A DNA stretch of 64,000 bases from Spirosoma telluris (GCA_003259005.1 QLII01000001.1:5100501-5164500), one strand, 5' to 3'; numbered from the stretch's first letter, positions 40,317 through 49,877 are shown. Numbers and translations: made by a program. Notes: a model not told the origin generated them from the letters alone.

Positions 40317-42724
40317 ATGAAAAAAGTACTTTTATTAATGACGGGTTTTACAATCTGGTCGGCCAGCTTGTTTGCCCAGGCACCGGCAGCACCCACCCAA
40401 AATGCCAACACGCGTTTTGAGCAGCTCGGGCCAACACTCCCTACCCCTAACACCTTCCGCACGGCCTCTGGCGCACCGGGAAAGGATTATTTCCAAAACC
40501 GGGCCGATTATGACATTAAGGTCGAGTTAGACGATGCCAATCAGAAAATTATTGGTTCAGAAACCGTTACCTATCACAACAACTCGACCGATGAGTTGCC
40601 CTTTATCTGGCTCCAGCTCGACCAGAATCTATTTGCCAAAGGGTCTACTGGGAGTGTAACCCGAACGGGTGCTGTCAATGAAAGCGGGATGAGTTTCGCT
40701 CAGTTACAAAACCTTACTTCCGTTCGTGAACGTAGCAGTCAGCAGGCCTCCGATAAATTTGGTTACCATATTACGTCTGTTAAAGACACCAAGTCGGGTA
40801 CGGCCTTGAAATACACCATCAATCAAACGATGATGCGTATCGATTTGCCTACGGCTCTCAAACCAGGCGGCACCTATTCCTTTAATGTAGACTGGAACTA
40901 CTTCGTTACTGAATATTACGGCCGGAGTGGTATGGAGTTTTTTGCGAAAGACGGTAACTACAATTACTTCATCGCCCACTGGTTTCCCCGGTTGTGTGCC
41001 TATAATGACGTAACTGGCTGGCAGAACAAGCAGTTCTTAGGCCAGGGCGAGTTCACGCTTATTTTCGGAAATTATAAAGTAGCGATTACCGCTCCCAGTG
41101 ATCACATCGTTGGAGCTACAGGCGAGTGCCAAAACTACAAGCAAGTCCTGTCAGCAACGCAACAAAAGCGCCTGGCTCAGGCTGCTACATCGAAAACGCC
41201 GGTTGTTATTGTAACCCAGGACGAAGCTGAGGCAGCCCTAAAAACGAAACCAACGGATAAAGTGAGCAAGAAAACGTGGGTTTATGCCGCTCAGAACGTT
41301 CGTGACTTTGCCTTTACCAGCAGCCGCCGATTTATCTGGGATGCCATGCAGACCGACGTTTACGGTGATGGGCGTAAAATCTGGTCTATGTCCTTCTATG
41401 CTAAAGAAGGTAACCCATTATGGGGCAGTATTCGACCCGCGTGGTTGAACACACACTCAAATCCTATGGCAATCGTACCATCAAATACCCATACCCAGTT
41501 GCTATCTCCTGTCATGCTACAGCCGGTGGCGGCATGGAGTACCCAATGATTTCGTTCAACGGTGGTCGTCCAGAAGCAGACGGCACCTACTCAGAACAAA
41601 CGAAAGCGGGCATGATCGGTGTAATTATCCACGAAGTTGGTCATAACTTCTTCCCCATGATTGTTAACTCCGACGAGCGTCAGTGGACCTGGATGGACGA
41701 AGGCTTAAATACCTTCTGTCAGTATCTCGCCGAAAAAGAATGGGACTATAACTTCCCAAGCCGCCGGGGCGAACCTCAGTACATTGTTGATTACATGAAG
41801 TCTGACAAATCGGTCTTATCACCTATTATGACTTCGTCAGACAATGTAATCAGCTTAGGGCCAAACGCATACGCAAAACCAGCTACAGCCCTCAACATTC
41901 TGCGTGAGACCGTTATGGGCCGCGAACTATTCGATTATGCCTTTAAAGAATACGCCCGTCGCTGGGCATTCAAGAGCCCTGAGCCTGCGGATTTCTTCCG
42001 TACGCTGGAAGACGCGTCAGGCGTTGATCTGGATTGGTTCTGGAAAGGCTGGTTCTATGGTGTTGAACCTGTCGATCAGGATTTAGTAGAAGTTGACTGG
42101 TTTCAGGTTGATTCAGGCAATCCAGAGGTGACCAAAGCAGCTGCTCGGGCCGAAGCTCAACGTCGGGCTGGCACCATCAGCAAACAACGGGATGCCGCTA
42201 CTAAGGCTGAAACCGTTGTTGCCAAGGATTCGACGATGAAGGATTTCTATAATAGCTATGACCCTTATGCAGTTACGGATGCGGATAAAAAGAAATACCA
42301 GGATTACCTGGCTACTCTGAGTCCAGATGAGCGTAAAACGCTGGAGACTAATGCGGGCACTAACTTTTATACGCTCTCGTTAAAAAATAAGGGTGGTATT
42401 CCAATGCCGGTTATTGTTCGGATGCAGTTTGAGGACGGCACCGATTCGGTAGCCCGTTTCCCAGCTGAAATCTGGCGATTTAATGATGTGTCGATCAAAA
42501 AGGTAATTGCAACCCCTAAAAAAGTAACGCAGTGGACCCTCGACCCATTCCAGGAGATTGCGGATATCGATACCGAAAACAACTCGTTCCCGCGTGTTGC
42601 GGCACCAACGCGTTTTCAACTGTTCAAGCAGCAACAACGTTTCGGACCACAAGGACCTAACCCCATGCAGCAGCAACGGAGAGCCAATCAGCCACCGGCT
42701 ACCCAGGGAAGCGGGAAAAACTAA
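40317..42724 (+). CDS. M1 family zinc metallopeptidase, second of a tandem pair; frameshifted
   Basis: About 803 residues, very similar to the preceding gene along its whole length: same start of the mature protein (ANTRFEQLGPTLPTPN), same HEVGH-x18-E zinc site, and same Gln-rich tail. It has a signal peptide ending SLFAQ. The frame breaks at the G4 run 41422-41425; one added G gives GNPLWGQYSTRVVEHTLKSY. The pair is a tandem duplication probably expressed as one operon. Differences lie mainly in the segment after residue 110 and in the insert near 41150. Confidence 0.88.
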
Positions 42725-42727
42725 TGC

Positions 42728-42816
42728 ATAATGGATAATGTACAATGAAGAAGAAATAACGGGTAAATAACATGACCGCATTTAAAGCCTATTATCCATT
42801 GTACATTATCCATTAT
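42728..42816. repeat. Perfect 20-bp inverted repeat between the peptidase genes and tRNA-Pro
   Basis: The arms 42728-42747 and 42797-42816 (ATAATGGATAATGTACAATG) are exact reverse complements separated by 49 nt. The right arm contains the -33 TTG of the tRNA-Pro promoter. It may end peptidase transcription or be a dispersed repeat. Confidence 0.7.
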
Positions 42817-42828
42817 TTATTACTTTTG
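42799..42828 (+). promoter_or_regulatory. Promoter of tRNA-Pro
   Basis: TTG (42799-42801), exactly 19 bp, then TACTTTTG (42821-42828) is a full match to the Bacteroidota TTG-N19-TAnnTTTG promoter. It lies 10 bp before the tRNA. Confidence 0.75.
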
Positions 42829-42838
42829 CACACCAATT

Positions 42839-42912
42839 CGGGATGTAGCGCAGTCCGGTAGCGTGCTTGCATGGGGTGCAAGAGGTCGTGGGTTCGAATC
42901 CCGCCTTCCCGA
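42839..42912 (+). tRNA. tRNA-Pro (anticodon GGG)
   Basis: A 74-nt cloverleaf can be drawn: acceptor CGGGATG/CTTCCCG with one T-T mismatch, anticodon stem CTTGC/GCAAG around loop ATGGGGT (anticodon GGG), and T arm GTGGG-TTCGAAT-CCCGC. The discriminator is A at 42912. CCA is not encoded. The C1-G72 pair fits proline tRNAs. Confidence 0.93.
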
Positions 42913-42920
42913 CAGTTATT

Positions 42921-42958
42921 ATCAGCCACTTACAGATTCTGTGAGTGGCTGATTTTGT
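42921..42958 (+). terminator. Terminator after tRNA-Pro
   Basis: ATCAGCCACT pairs with AGTGGCTGAT (42921-42930 with 42944-42953), and the stem continues inward with one G-T pair. It is followed by TTTTGTTTTT. Confidence 0.85.
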
Positions 42959-43386
42959 TTTTAGGTACAACAATCCCCTTCCTCCTGATTGTAAATAGTT
43001 TTATATCGAATCCGTGTGGCTTCGCTTGTATACGTATTTGCCTGAAGTACACTTCTTTATTTAGTCTCTCATTGCTTAGACTATCCAAACTTCTACTGAT
43101 GCTAGCTATTTGACCAAAACCAAAATGGCTGGTAGACTACGGCAAACATTTACGGATAAGCAACCTCATCATTTTTCACTGGTTGAAATCCAGGAACTAT
43201 CTTCCTGCAAGTGCGATATAACAACTACTATAGGTATAGCACACAAGAGCGCCTTTCCCATTGATTATACGTTAACTTTCAGATTGTTATACTGTGAGTT
43301 GGACAGCATAGAATTAGTTGTGAATCCAGCAAAGGCAGGCAAATGGAAGATCGTTGATAATTTTGCTACTATAAGCCAAATCGGTA
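42959..43386. other. Intergenic stretch without a supported gene
   Basis: The only sizeable ORF starts at TTG 43110 (ATG 43125) and ends at 43406 inside the MITE. It has no recognisable motif and its 3' end depends on the repeat, so I do not call it. No RNA gene was recognised. Confidence 0.4.
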
Positions 43387-43538
43387 CTAGTGCTTTGCCA
43401 ATTTAGCTTCTCGGGGCGGCATCGGCCGTCCGACGCCCGCGCGGTAGATTCTTTTGATTCTATAGGCCTTGATAATCAGCATTATAGTATCAAAAGAATC
43501 TAGTAGAATCAAAAGAATCTATTTTGGTCAGGCACTAG
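43387..43538. repeat. MITE-like inverted-repeat element, copy B
   Basis: It is bounded by CTAGTGC (43387-43393) and GCACTAG (43532-43538), in the same orientation as copy A. It shares the TCTCGGGGCGGCATCGGCC and GTCCGACGCCCGCGCGG blocks and ends with repeated AAAAGAATCTA units. It is 152 bp long, against 158 bp for copy A. Confidence 0.7.
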
Positions 43539-43703
43539 TTTAGAATACCTGGAAGAGTGATATAGGCGTTACTATCTGTCTTGTCTTCTACTTAGACAAT
43601 CCATTCCAAAAGCCAATGGCCAAACTGAGCGACCTGGAAACTCATCTGATTTTCTATTAGGATAAACCATCTGATTGATAGAGGACATTGAATACCTGGC
43701 CAT

Positions 43704-43731
43704 AAAAAAGCCCCGACAACTATTGCCGGGG
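43704..43731 (-). terminator. Terminator of the small lipoprotein gene
   Basis: On the minus strand CCCCGGCA and TGTCGGGG form a stem with one mismatch (43711-43731), followed by CTTTTTT. It lies 30 bp past the stop of the lipoprotein gene. Confidence 0.75.
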
Positions 43732-43760
43732 AGTAGTCTCTAGAGGCTAAATTAATTAGC

Positions 43761-43961
43761 TTATTTTTTTACTGAATCCGGCAATACAATCTTGGCAGAG
43801 TCGGTAATCACTTCCATACTGTCACCACTTACAATTGTTTCACTCTCAACAACTGTGGCCGTGTCTTGCCCCGTTTTTTCAGCGTCTGTTTTTTTAGACT
43901 GGCAGGCAACAGCCAATGAGAGCATAGCAACTAGGAACAAAATTGATTTGATCGTTTTCAT
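43761..43961 (-). CDS. Small lipoprotein of unknown function (66 aa)
   Basis: It starts MKTIKSILFLVAMLSLAVAC, a clear lipoprotein signal with the lipobox LAVAC. About 45 polar residues follow, rich in Ser, Asp, Glu and Val (TVVESETIVSGDSMEVITDS). It is probably a short envelope lipoprotein. No family is recognised. Its own terminator follows. Confidence 0.65.
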   Translation of the reverse strand: MKTIKSILFLVAMLSLAVACQSKKTDAEKTGQDTATVVESETIVSGDSMEVITDSAKIVLPDSVKK

Positions 43962-44138
43962 CAGGTATATGTTTGAATGATAGGAGATAATTTGCCCTTA
44001 ATGCGTAGATGGCCAAAAAGTAACCTACCATTAACCACAATTTAATCTACTTGTCTGACTTCATTAACTGGCTAATTAATAGCATATCATATATATTCAA
44101 ACCGTAAAATTAGCCGTGATTTTTCATATTGAATACCG

Positions 44139-44363
44139 ATGGAAAAAGTTGTTGATTATTCATTAGAATGGGATGTTAATCCTAACCGGCCAGACTCCTG
44201 GCGCATCATTATCACGACATCAAAACATAATACGCCTTTTAGATTACCAATTAATTCTCCCGAAGAATTTCTTGCCGCAGCTCATATGCTGAGTAAATCC
44301 TCAGTACTATATGACCTGACCACAGGATTTTTGGTTGTGCCACAACGACCCGCCGGAACTTAA
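44139..44363 (+). CDS. Hypothetical protein (74 aa)
   Basis: This short soluble protein begins MEKVVDYSLEWDVNPNRPDS, followed by a beta-rich middle and a helix (SPEEFLAAAHMLSKSS). The composition looks like real coding sequence, and there is no overlapping alternative. I recognise no family. A MITE-like element starts 6 bp after its stop. Confidence 0.5.
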   Translation: MEKVVDYSLEWDVNPNRPDSWRIIITTSKHNTPFRLPINSPEEFLAAAHMLSKSSVLYDLTTGFLVVPQRPAGT

Positions 44364-44369
44364 CCAGTG

Positions 44370-44496
44370 TGACTATTGCAACCGTCTGAAAGCGGTGTAA
44401 TGGCCCTGGAAGAGTTACCAATTCTACCCTGTTTACAAAATAAAAACGGCTTACTTGGCAGCGGACTTCGTAGTCCTGTTGACTTTTGCAACAGCC
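44370..44496. mobile_element. Degenerate MITE-like element, left of the TlpA gene
   Basis: About 127 bp with ends TGACTATTGCAA and TTGCAACAGCCA, the inverted ends also seen at 45658-45779 (TGGCTGTTGCAA...TTGCAACAACCA). No transposase is encoded. The left end is more diverged than the right. Confidence 0.45.
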
Positions 44497-44552
44497 ACTG
44501 TAGTTATAAAACTGCTCTAGACAAACTACAACAAATTGTATAACAAGGTATT

Positions 44553-44621
44553 ATGACTATTTTTAGAACTATCTTATTTGCAATAATGGCTCTACTAATT
44601 GCACTAACTAAAATTCATTAA
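44553..44621 (+). CDS. Possible 22-residue membrane micropeptide
   Basis: ATG 44553 to TAA 44621 encodes a hydrophobic peptide (MTIFRTILFAIMALLIALT...) that is nearly all one transmembrane helix. It ends 4 bp before the TlpA-like start, so it could be a leader or a small membrane peptide. Nothing else supports it. Confidence 0.3.
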   Translation: MTIFRTILFAIMALLIALTKIH

Positions 44622-44625
44622 TTGG

Positions 44626-45639
44626 ATGAAAGCTCAATGGACGATACTGTTTACTTGCCTTAGTCTAATGAGTCAAGCCCAAAATAAGGGCTTTGTCCTG
44701 ATTGGCCGAATTGTCGGTGATAGTTCTTCTCAGAAGGCCACGTTGTTTCAGAGGGACATTTTTCGAGCTGATACCGTGCCAATCTCTAATAGCCAGTTCA
44801 CTTTTATCGGTAAGGTCCATCATCCCTATATTGCTAGCGTTGGTACCGATAAAGCCAGCCAGGGCCGAGGTGTGTGGCTTAGTAATGACACCATACGAGC
44901 GAGCTTCAAAATCGATCAGGGCTATTTACAACCCATTGACGTCAGTGGCCCACCCGAAACGATAGATTATTTAACCAATATCAATCAAATTAATGCCTAT
45001 AATACCTCTACGCTCAGTAGAGCCCAAAAGAACCAACAGGTGGCTGATCTAATCAGTCAGTATGTGACTAGCCATCCTGCTTCCTCTTATTCCTTTTTCC
45101 TGCTAAGCATGAATTCCAGAACGTTAGGGGCTAGTTTAAGTAGAGACCTCCTAGCCAAGCTATCCCCTGCACTTCAGGAATCAGAGGATGCCCAAGACTT
45201 AAAGAAGAAACTGCTGAACGAAGAGGCCACTACACTGGATAAGACCCTAAATGGTTTTAGCTTACCCGATACAAACGGCGTGCTTCAACGCATTCTTCCT
45301 TCCGGCAAACCCTACACCTTACTCGCCTTTTGGGCCTCTTGGTGTGCACCTTGCCGGATTCACAATCGTCGGGATTTGGTCAAGTTATATCAACGCTTAG
45401 ACCACAATCAGGTTGAGTTGATTAGTATTTCTCTGGATGATAATCGAGCTGCCTGGGTAAGTGCCATCGCCAAAGATGGATTAACCTGGCCCCAGCGTTC
45501 GGATCTTAATTATTTGTCCGGCCCTATCGCCAAACAGTTGGCACTCTACTCGGTGCCTCAATTTATCTTGGTTGATGGCTTAAATAAAGTACTAGCGACT
45601 AATCTGGACAGTGCGATTCAACTAATTGACAAGAAGTAA
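44626..45639 (+). CDS. TlpA-like thiol-disulfide oxidoreductase with DUF4369-type N-terminus
   Basis: This 337-residue exported protein has a signal peptide (residues 1-18). An N-terminal DUF4369-like beta-domain (about 20-120) leads into a helical linker and a C-terminal thioredoxin fold starting LNGFSLPDTNGVLQ. The active site is FWASWCAPC, and the cis-Pro loop reads YSVPQFILVD. It should reduce disulfides in the periplasm, a common Bacteroidota architecture. It lies between two MITE-like elements with matching ends, in an accessory stretch. Confidence 0.85.
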   Translation: MKAQWTILFTCLSLMSQAQNKGFVLIGRIVGDSSSQKATLFQRDIFRADTVPISNSQFTFIGKVHHPYIASVGTDKASQGRGVWLSNDTIRASFKIDQGYLQPIDVSGPPETIDYLTNINQINAYNTSTLSRAQKNQQVADLISQYVTSHPASSYSFFLLSMNSRTLGASLSRDLLAKLSPALQESEDAQDLKKKLLNEEATTLDKTLNGFSLPDTNGVLQRILPSGKPYTLLAFWASWCAPCRIHNRRDLVKLYQRLDHNQVELISISLDDNRAAWVSAIAKDGLTWPQRSDLNYLSGPIAKQLALYSVPQFILVDGLNKVLATNLDSAIQLIDKK

Positions 45640-45657
45640 ACTGTTATATAAGTGGCG

Positions 45658-45779
45658 TGGCTGTTGCAAAAGCCCAGAGGTACTAGTAAGCCTGGCTTTT
45701 CGGCTAATTTTCGGCCTTTAATTGCTCAAAAAATACTATTTACTGAAGCTGTACGAAGTAGAGACTTTTGCAACAACCA
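45658..45779. mobile_element. MITE-like element, right of the TlpA gene
   Basis: 122 bp with terminal inverted repeats of about 19 bp (TGGCTGTTGCAAAAGCC facing AGACTTTTGCAACAACCA, a few mismatches). It has no ORF. It resembles the ends of an insertion sequence without its transposase, and matches the ends at 44370-44496. Confidence 0.55.
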
Positions 45780-46010
45780 CCAGCTTTATTAATCAAGGCC
45801 CTATTCACTAGATGACTTTGCTTTCGCCAATCTTACGCACTAGTTCGGCAAAGCTGTGTCCAACGTTGTAAGTGGAAAATTTTCAACCATCCAGTTTCTT
45901 CTAAATCTCTGCCTAAAAGATTTACCTGCTTGTTCCAAGAAGCATTCTCGTTGCCAAGTTGATGCTTCGTTTCAAAGGCCACAAGTCAACCCAATCCACC
46001 ATGCTCTTAA

Positions 46011-46442
46011 GATGGTTCTTCATACCTCCAGGATGGCATTTATGTCACCACGATTTGCCCCGGCCTGATCCGTACTGGCAGTCCACGCAATGCAACGTTT
46101 AAGGGCCAAAATGAAAAAGAGTATACCGTTTTTAAACTCAGTGATTCAATTCCTCTGTTTACCATTGCTGCCAACGACTGTGCCCGCCAGATCCTGGAAG
46201 CTTGTCGGGTGGGCGAAGCGGACCGGATCATCACGTTACCGGCCAAACTAGCAACCGCGTTGCATGGCATAGCGCCGGGGTTGATAACCGATACCCTGGC
46301 ATTTGCCAACCGTTTTTTGCCTGATCCCGGCGGTATTGGCGAGCAACAGATGGATGGGAAGAATAGTGAAACCTATTTATCAAACTCCCTCTTGGCGCGC
46401 CTGACTGACGAAGCCGCCGAAGCGAATAATGAGATAGGATGA
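46011..46442 (+). pseudogene. C-terminal remnant of a short-chain dehydrogenase
   Basis: The frame is open from 46011 to the stop at 46440-46442 and reads YVTTICPGLIRTGSPRNATF, then AANDCARQILEACRVGEADR, then a late segment LLARLTDEAAEANNE. This is the C-terminal half of an SDR family oxidoreductase. The N-terminal half with the NAD-binding motif and the catalytic Tyr-Lys is absent upstream, where the DNA has stops in all frames. It is a 5'-truncated, inactive fragment. Confidence 0.7.
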
Positions 46443-46567
46443 TGTTTTGGCGTATGCATATTCTCTACTTAATCGACGCACTACCTAGTTTTTGAAAAAT
46501 CAACTTAAATTGGCAGCGTTACTGGCTGTATCCGAGTAGTCGGCTCAATGTTTCTTTTCGATTTATC

Positions 46568-46816
46568 ATGAAAGCAGCAGTCTTCCACAAAATGGGCGAC
46601 ATCCGTTACGAAACAATGGATGATCCCAAAATTGAGCAATCGCGTGATGTTGTTGTGCGTATTACGTCCACGGCAATCTGTGGTTCAGATCTCCATATCT
46701 ACGACGGTTTTCTGCCTCAGTTCCGCAATGAAGTACTTGGCCACGAGTTTATGGGCATCGGTGAAGAAGTCGGTTCAGAAGTTTCCAATCTCAAAAAAGG
46801 TGATCGGGGGTGGTAA
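46568..46816 (+). pseudogene. N-terminal remnant of a zinc-dependent alcohol dehydrogenase
   Basis: 82 residues match the start of formaldehyde-dehydrogenase-like zinc alcohol dehydrogenases: MKAAVFHKMGDIRYETMDDP, then TAICGSDLHIYDG (zinc Cys) and VLGHEFMGIGEEVG (zinc His-Glu). The frame then stops at GDRGW, where the family continues for about 300 more residues. No continuation is found downstream in any frame, so this is a 3'-truncated fragment. Confidence 0.7.
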
Positions 46817-47039
46817 AGGGCAACCATAACAGTAACCTATCCAACTTACAGTGATAGAGGCTTTTACCAGTTATCTGCCTAAAAAACTGTGGAATCTCAC
46901 TTGACGGATCAGCAGGTAGTCAATAATTTATCAATTACCTGTTGATCCGTTCTTTTACTTTTTAGTTAGCCAATGGCCAGAGGGGTAGCGCTTTTACTAT
47001 AGTAGCTATTTGTAGGCAATGGCCCTAGTCACTTAACGA

Positions 47040-47450
47040 CTAATTCATCCAGGGAACTTTCCTCGTATCCAGGAGAGGAGCCACGGGTATATCTGGCAGT
47101 TCAAACTGGAATCGGTGATTTCTTCTGACGAACACATCCCGCCAGGTTACTGTCTCGACATCATCCTCCAGCCGCTCAAAATACAAGGAAAACCGCAACT
47201 GTTCAAAGGAGTCTATGGGGTTCAGGCGAGGTAAAATTTGAATACCTTCCGCTTTGATAAAGTTATATGTCCGTTTCCCTGGGGATGCCATTAGCTTGGT
47301 ATGTGAACTCACGCAGACATAGCCAATCTGGGATACCTACTGCGCTTGGGTATAAAACGCCTGCCCCTGGTTGACAAACTCTACGTCCAGAATAGTATAC
47401 TGTGGGGTGAGCCGAATGGCTGTCCATAAAGCCTGATACCATCCTGTTAA
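47040..47450 (-). pseudogene. Decayed coding region of unknown family
   Basis: The minus strand reads as continuous protein-like sequence (LWTAIRLTPQYTILDVEFVN, then a TAG stop near 47340, then TYNFIKAEGIQILPRLNPID through to DTRKVPWMN). The in-frame stop and missing start suggest a remnant. The stop-free 90-residue part is 47040-47312. I do not recognise the family. Confidence 0.35.
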
Positions 47451-47461
47451 CTGGAGCAGAA

Positions 47462-48529
47462 TTAACGAATAGACTGATAGACTGAAAGGTACTGCCTAGC
47501 ACTGGCTTCCCAATCGAACCGGGCTGCATTTTGCCTGATAGCTTCTTTACGTTCCAATGACTCGAATGCTTTCATGCCTTCACTGTACACTTCCTGAATA
47601 AGGCTGGCCTCAAAGCTGTGAAAATAAAAAGCGGCATCACCGCCTACCTCAGGGAGTGACGTAAGCGTAGATAGGAAAACGGGTTTGCCAACTTGCATGG
47701 CCTCAATAACAGGTAAGCCAAAACCCTCAGCGAGAGAAGGGTGAAGCAGGGCCTTACAGTTATGCAGATACCAGCATTTATCCTCCTCTGAAACTGTTCC
47801 GGGCAAGTGCAGCCGCTTTTCAACTCCCAGTTGCTGAGCCTGGGTTCGCATCTGATTTACATAATCCGGGTTATCATGATGGCCAATAATGATCAGCTCC
47901 AGATCCGGGTTTGATTGTAACAAGGGCAGCAGGACATGGAAATTCTTTTTTTGATTTATATAACCAATTCCTAACAGAAACTCCCGAGTTGGTCGATATG
48001 CTACCACATTCCCAGTGGTTTCCGGTAGTTTGCTGACGCCATTGTAAATGACATATACAGGCTTGTCGCCCGTGGAGCAATGCGTGAGTACGTCATTTTT
48101 TGTGAATTCTGAAATACATACAAGAGCGTCACTTTGGTCGATCAATGACTGCGTGTGCGCCAGACTTTTCTGCTGAATGTGTTCTGGCTTCCCTTCATGT
48201 AATACGTTTAAATCGTGTATAGTGAGTACTACCTTAAGGTAAGGAAACCTCTTTTTGTCCGGCAAAATCCGTCCCGACTGAAAGGGAGCATGCCACACCC
48301 GACAATCGAGCAGGAAGGGCTGAATCAGCTTATGCCACTTATGCTCCACCAAATGGTAGGGTTCATAGGGTAGAATCAGTTTTTTTCGGCGGGGAAGGTA
48401 CATCTTCATCAAGGGCTGATTTGTGGCAGTAAGCACCTTATTAATGTGCTGACCGAGATTCTGGCAATACTGATAAAGGCCAGAATGAGGGAATTTCATT
48501 AAGTCACAATCAAGAATAATACGGGACAT
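47462..48529 (-). CDS. GT4-family glycosyltransferase
   Basis: 355 residues from the ATG at 48529, chosen because the start then aligns with the divergent paralogue (RIILDCDLMKFPHSGLYQYC). GT-B fold features are visible: DQSDALVCISEFTKNDVLTH, FLLGIGYINQKKNFHVLLPL, and the C-terminal nucleotide-sugar site HPSLAEGFGLPVIEAMQVGKP (E-x7-E type). It transfers a sugar from a nucleotide donor at the inner face of the membrane; donor and acceptor are unknown. The upstream in-frame start at 48589 is possible. Confidence 0.88.
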   Translation of the reverse strand: MSRIILDCDLMKFPHSGLYQYCQNLGQHINKVLTATNQPLMKMYLPRRKKLILPYEPYHLVEHKWHKLIQPFLLDCRVWHAPFQSGRILPDKKRFPYLKVVLTIHDLNVLHEGKPEHIQQKSLAHTQSLIDQSDALVCISEFTKNDVLTHCSTGDKPVYVIYNGVSKLPETTGNVVAYRPTREFLLGIGYINQKKNFHVLLPLLQSNPDLELIIIGHHDNPDYVNQMRTQAQQLGVEKRLHLPGTVSEEDKCWYLHNCKALLHPSLAEGFGLPVIEAMQVGKPVFLSTLTSLPEVGGDAAFYFHSFEASLIQEVYSEGMKAFESLERKEAIRQNAARFDWEASARQYLSVYQSIR

Positions 48530-48806
48530 AAGCCAGGGAGAGATCAGCAAACGGGCCGGATACTCGTTTTTTTTTGTTTTCTGCAACACTTAGCATCATT
48601 GGCCAGTACTTATTTATACTAAACCCTTCGTTGCATTACCTACTACCTTTTGGGCAGTTTTAATAAAACTATTTTTAATTGAAGGCTGAGCATTCCAACG
48701 AAAACTAACGATTGTGAATCCTTCCACTAAAGACTAGTAACTGCTTTTATAGCGGGTGAGTTTTTGACTATTTCTATTAGCTAAACAACGTTAGGAGAAC
48801 TTTAGT

Positions 48807-49859
48807 ATGATTCGTATCATCTTTGATTGCGAGAGAATGAAGTACGTCAACACAGGATTGTACTATTATTGTCTCAACTTAGGGCGGACTCTTCAGCAAC
48901 ATACGAGCCCAGAGCAGTTGTCTGTATTTATTCCAAATCAGGTTCGGGAGGCATTTGATCCGTCGATAAGCTGTATTCCTCAGCATTCGCTTCAGAAATT
49001 TCTGATGCCTTCGGTTAGTCAACACCATATCTGGCATAGTACCTATCAAAGTACGCAATACCTGCCCCGCCGAAACAAAAAAATTAAGGTACTACTGACT
49101 ATTCATGATCTTAATTTTTTACATGAAGATAAATCTGATCATAAGAAAGAACGTTGTCTGAAACATGTGCAGCAAAATATAGATCGGAGCGATGCCATTG
49201 TGTGTATTTCTGAATTTACCCGAAATGATGTGCTCATGCATTGCAATACGGCGGGTAAACCTGTTCACGTTATTTATAATGGTACGAATCGGCTACCTCA
49301 GCCCGTATTGAAAGCCAGATCGTATCGCCCGAGAATTCCCTTTTTGTTCAACGTGGGTGTCATTGCCCGTAAAAAAAATCAGCATCGGATTTTGCCTCTG
49401 TTACAACAAAATCCCGCACTTGAGCTGATTCTTGCGGGTCGTCACGAGGATAAAGAGTATGCCAGTTTTCTTCAACAGCATGCATCTGACTTGAAGGTAG
49501 AAGACCGGATGCATCTGGTAAATGAGATTACAGAAGAAGAAAAATCGTGGTATTATCATAATTGCCAGGCTGTTGTAATGCCGTCCTTGGCCGAAGGTTT
49601 CGGGCTTCCCGTTACTGAAGCCATGTCAGCAGGTAAACCCGTGTTTTTATCGAAGCATACGGCCCTGCCCGAAATAGGTAAAGATTTTGCCTTCTACTTT
49701 CACGATCTTGATAAGATGCATGAGGACTTCACAGACGGCATGCAGCGGTATAAACGAGCCGGTAGCCAAATGAAAGAAGCCCTGAAAGCCTACAGTGCTA
49801 CATTCAACTGGGAAGATTCGGCAAAAAAATACATTGACGTGTATCGCTCAATGGCTTAA
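48807..49859 (+). CDS. GT4-family glycosyltransferase, divergent paralogue
   Basis: This 350-residue protein is clearly related to the gene at 47462-48529: start RIIFDCERMKYVNTGLYYYC, middle DRSDAIVCISEFTRNDVLMH, and C-terminal site MPSLAEGFGLPVTEAMSAGKP. The two face away from each other across a 277-bp region that should hold both promoters. Together with the exporter at 50021 and the glycosyltransferase at 51869 it suggests a small glycan or glycolipid locus. Confidence 0.88.
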   Translation: MIRIIFDCERMKYVNTGLYYYCLNLGRTLQQHTSPEQLSVFIPNQVREAFDPSISCIPQHSLQKFLMPSVSQHHIWHSTYQSTQYLPRRNKKIKVLLTIHDLNFLHEDKSDHKKERCLKHVQQNIDRSDAIVCISEFTRNDVLMHCNTAGKPVHVIYNGTNRLPQPVLKARSYRPRIPFLFNVGVIARKKNQHRILPLLQQNPALELILAGRHEDKEYASFLQQHASDLKVEDRMHLVNEITEEEKSWYYHNCQAVVMPSLAEGFGLPVTEAMSAGKPVFLSKHTALPEIGKDFAFYFHDLDKMHEDFTDGMQRYKRAGSQMKEALKAYSATFNWEDSAKKYIDVYRSMA

Positions 49860-49877
49860 TATAAGTCTCTATGGATG

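Noticed and set aside
43110..43406. 98-residue ORF starting at TTG
   Set aside because: It has no motif, a weak start, and its end lies inside a MITE copy.
45856..46068. 70-residue ORF before the SDR remnant
   Set aside because: It is low in coding signal and lies in decayed DNA; the opposite strand has an equally plausible short fragment with stops.
46040..46309. 89-residue minus-strand ORF
   Set aside because: It is antisense to the recognisable SDR remnant in the better-supported frame.
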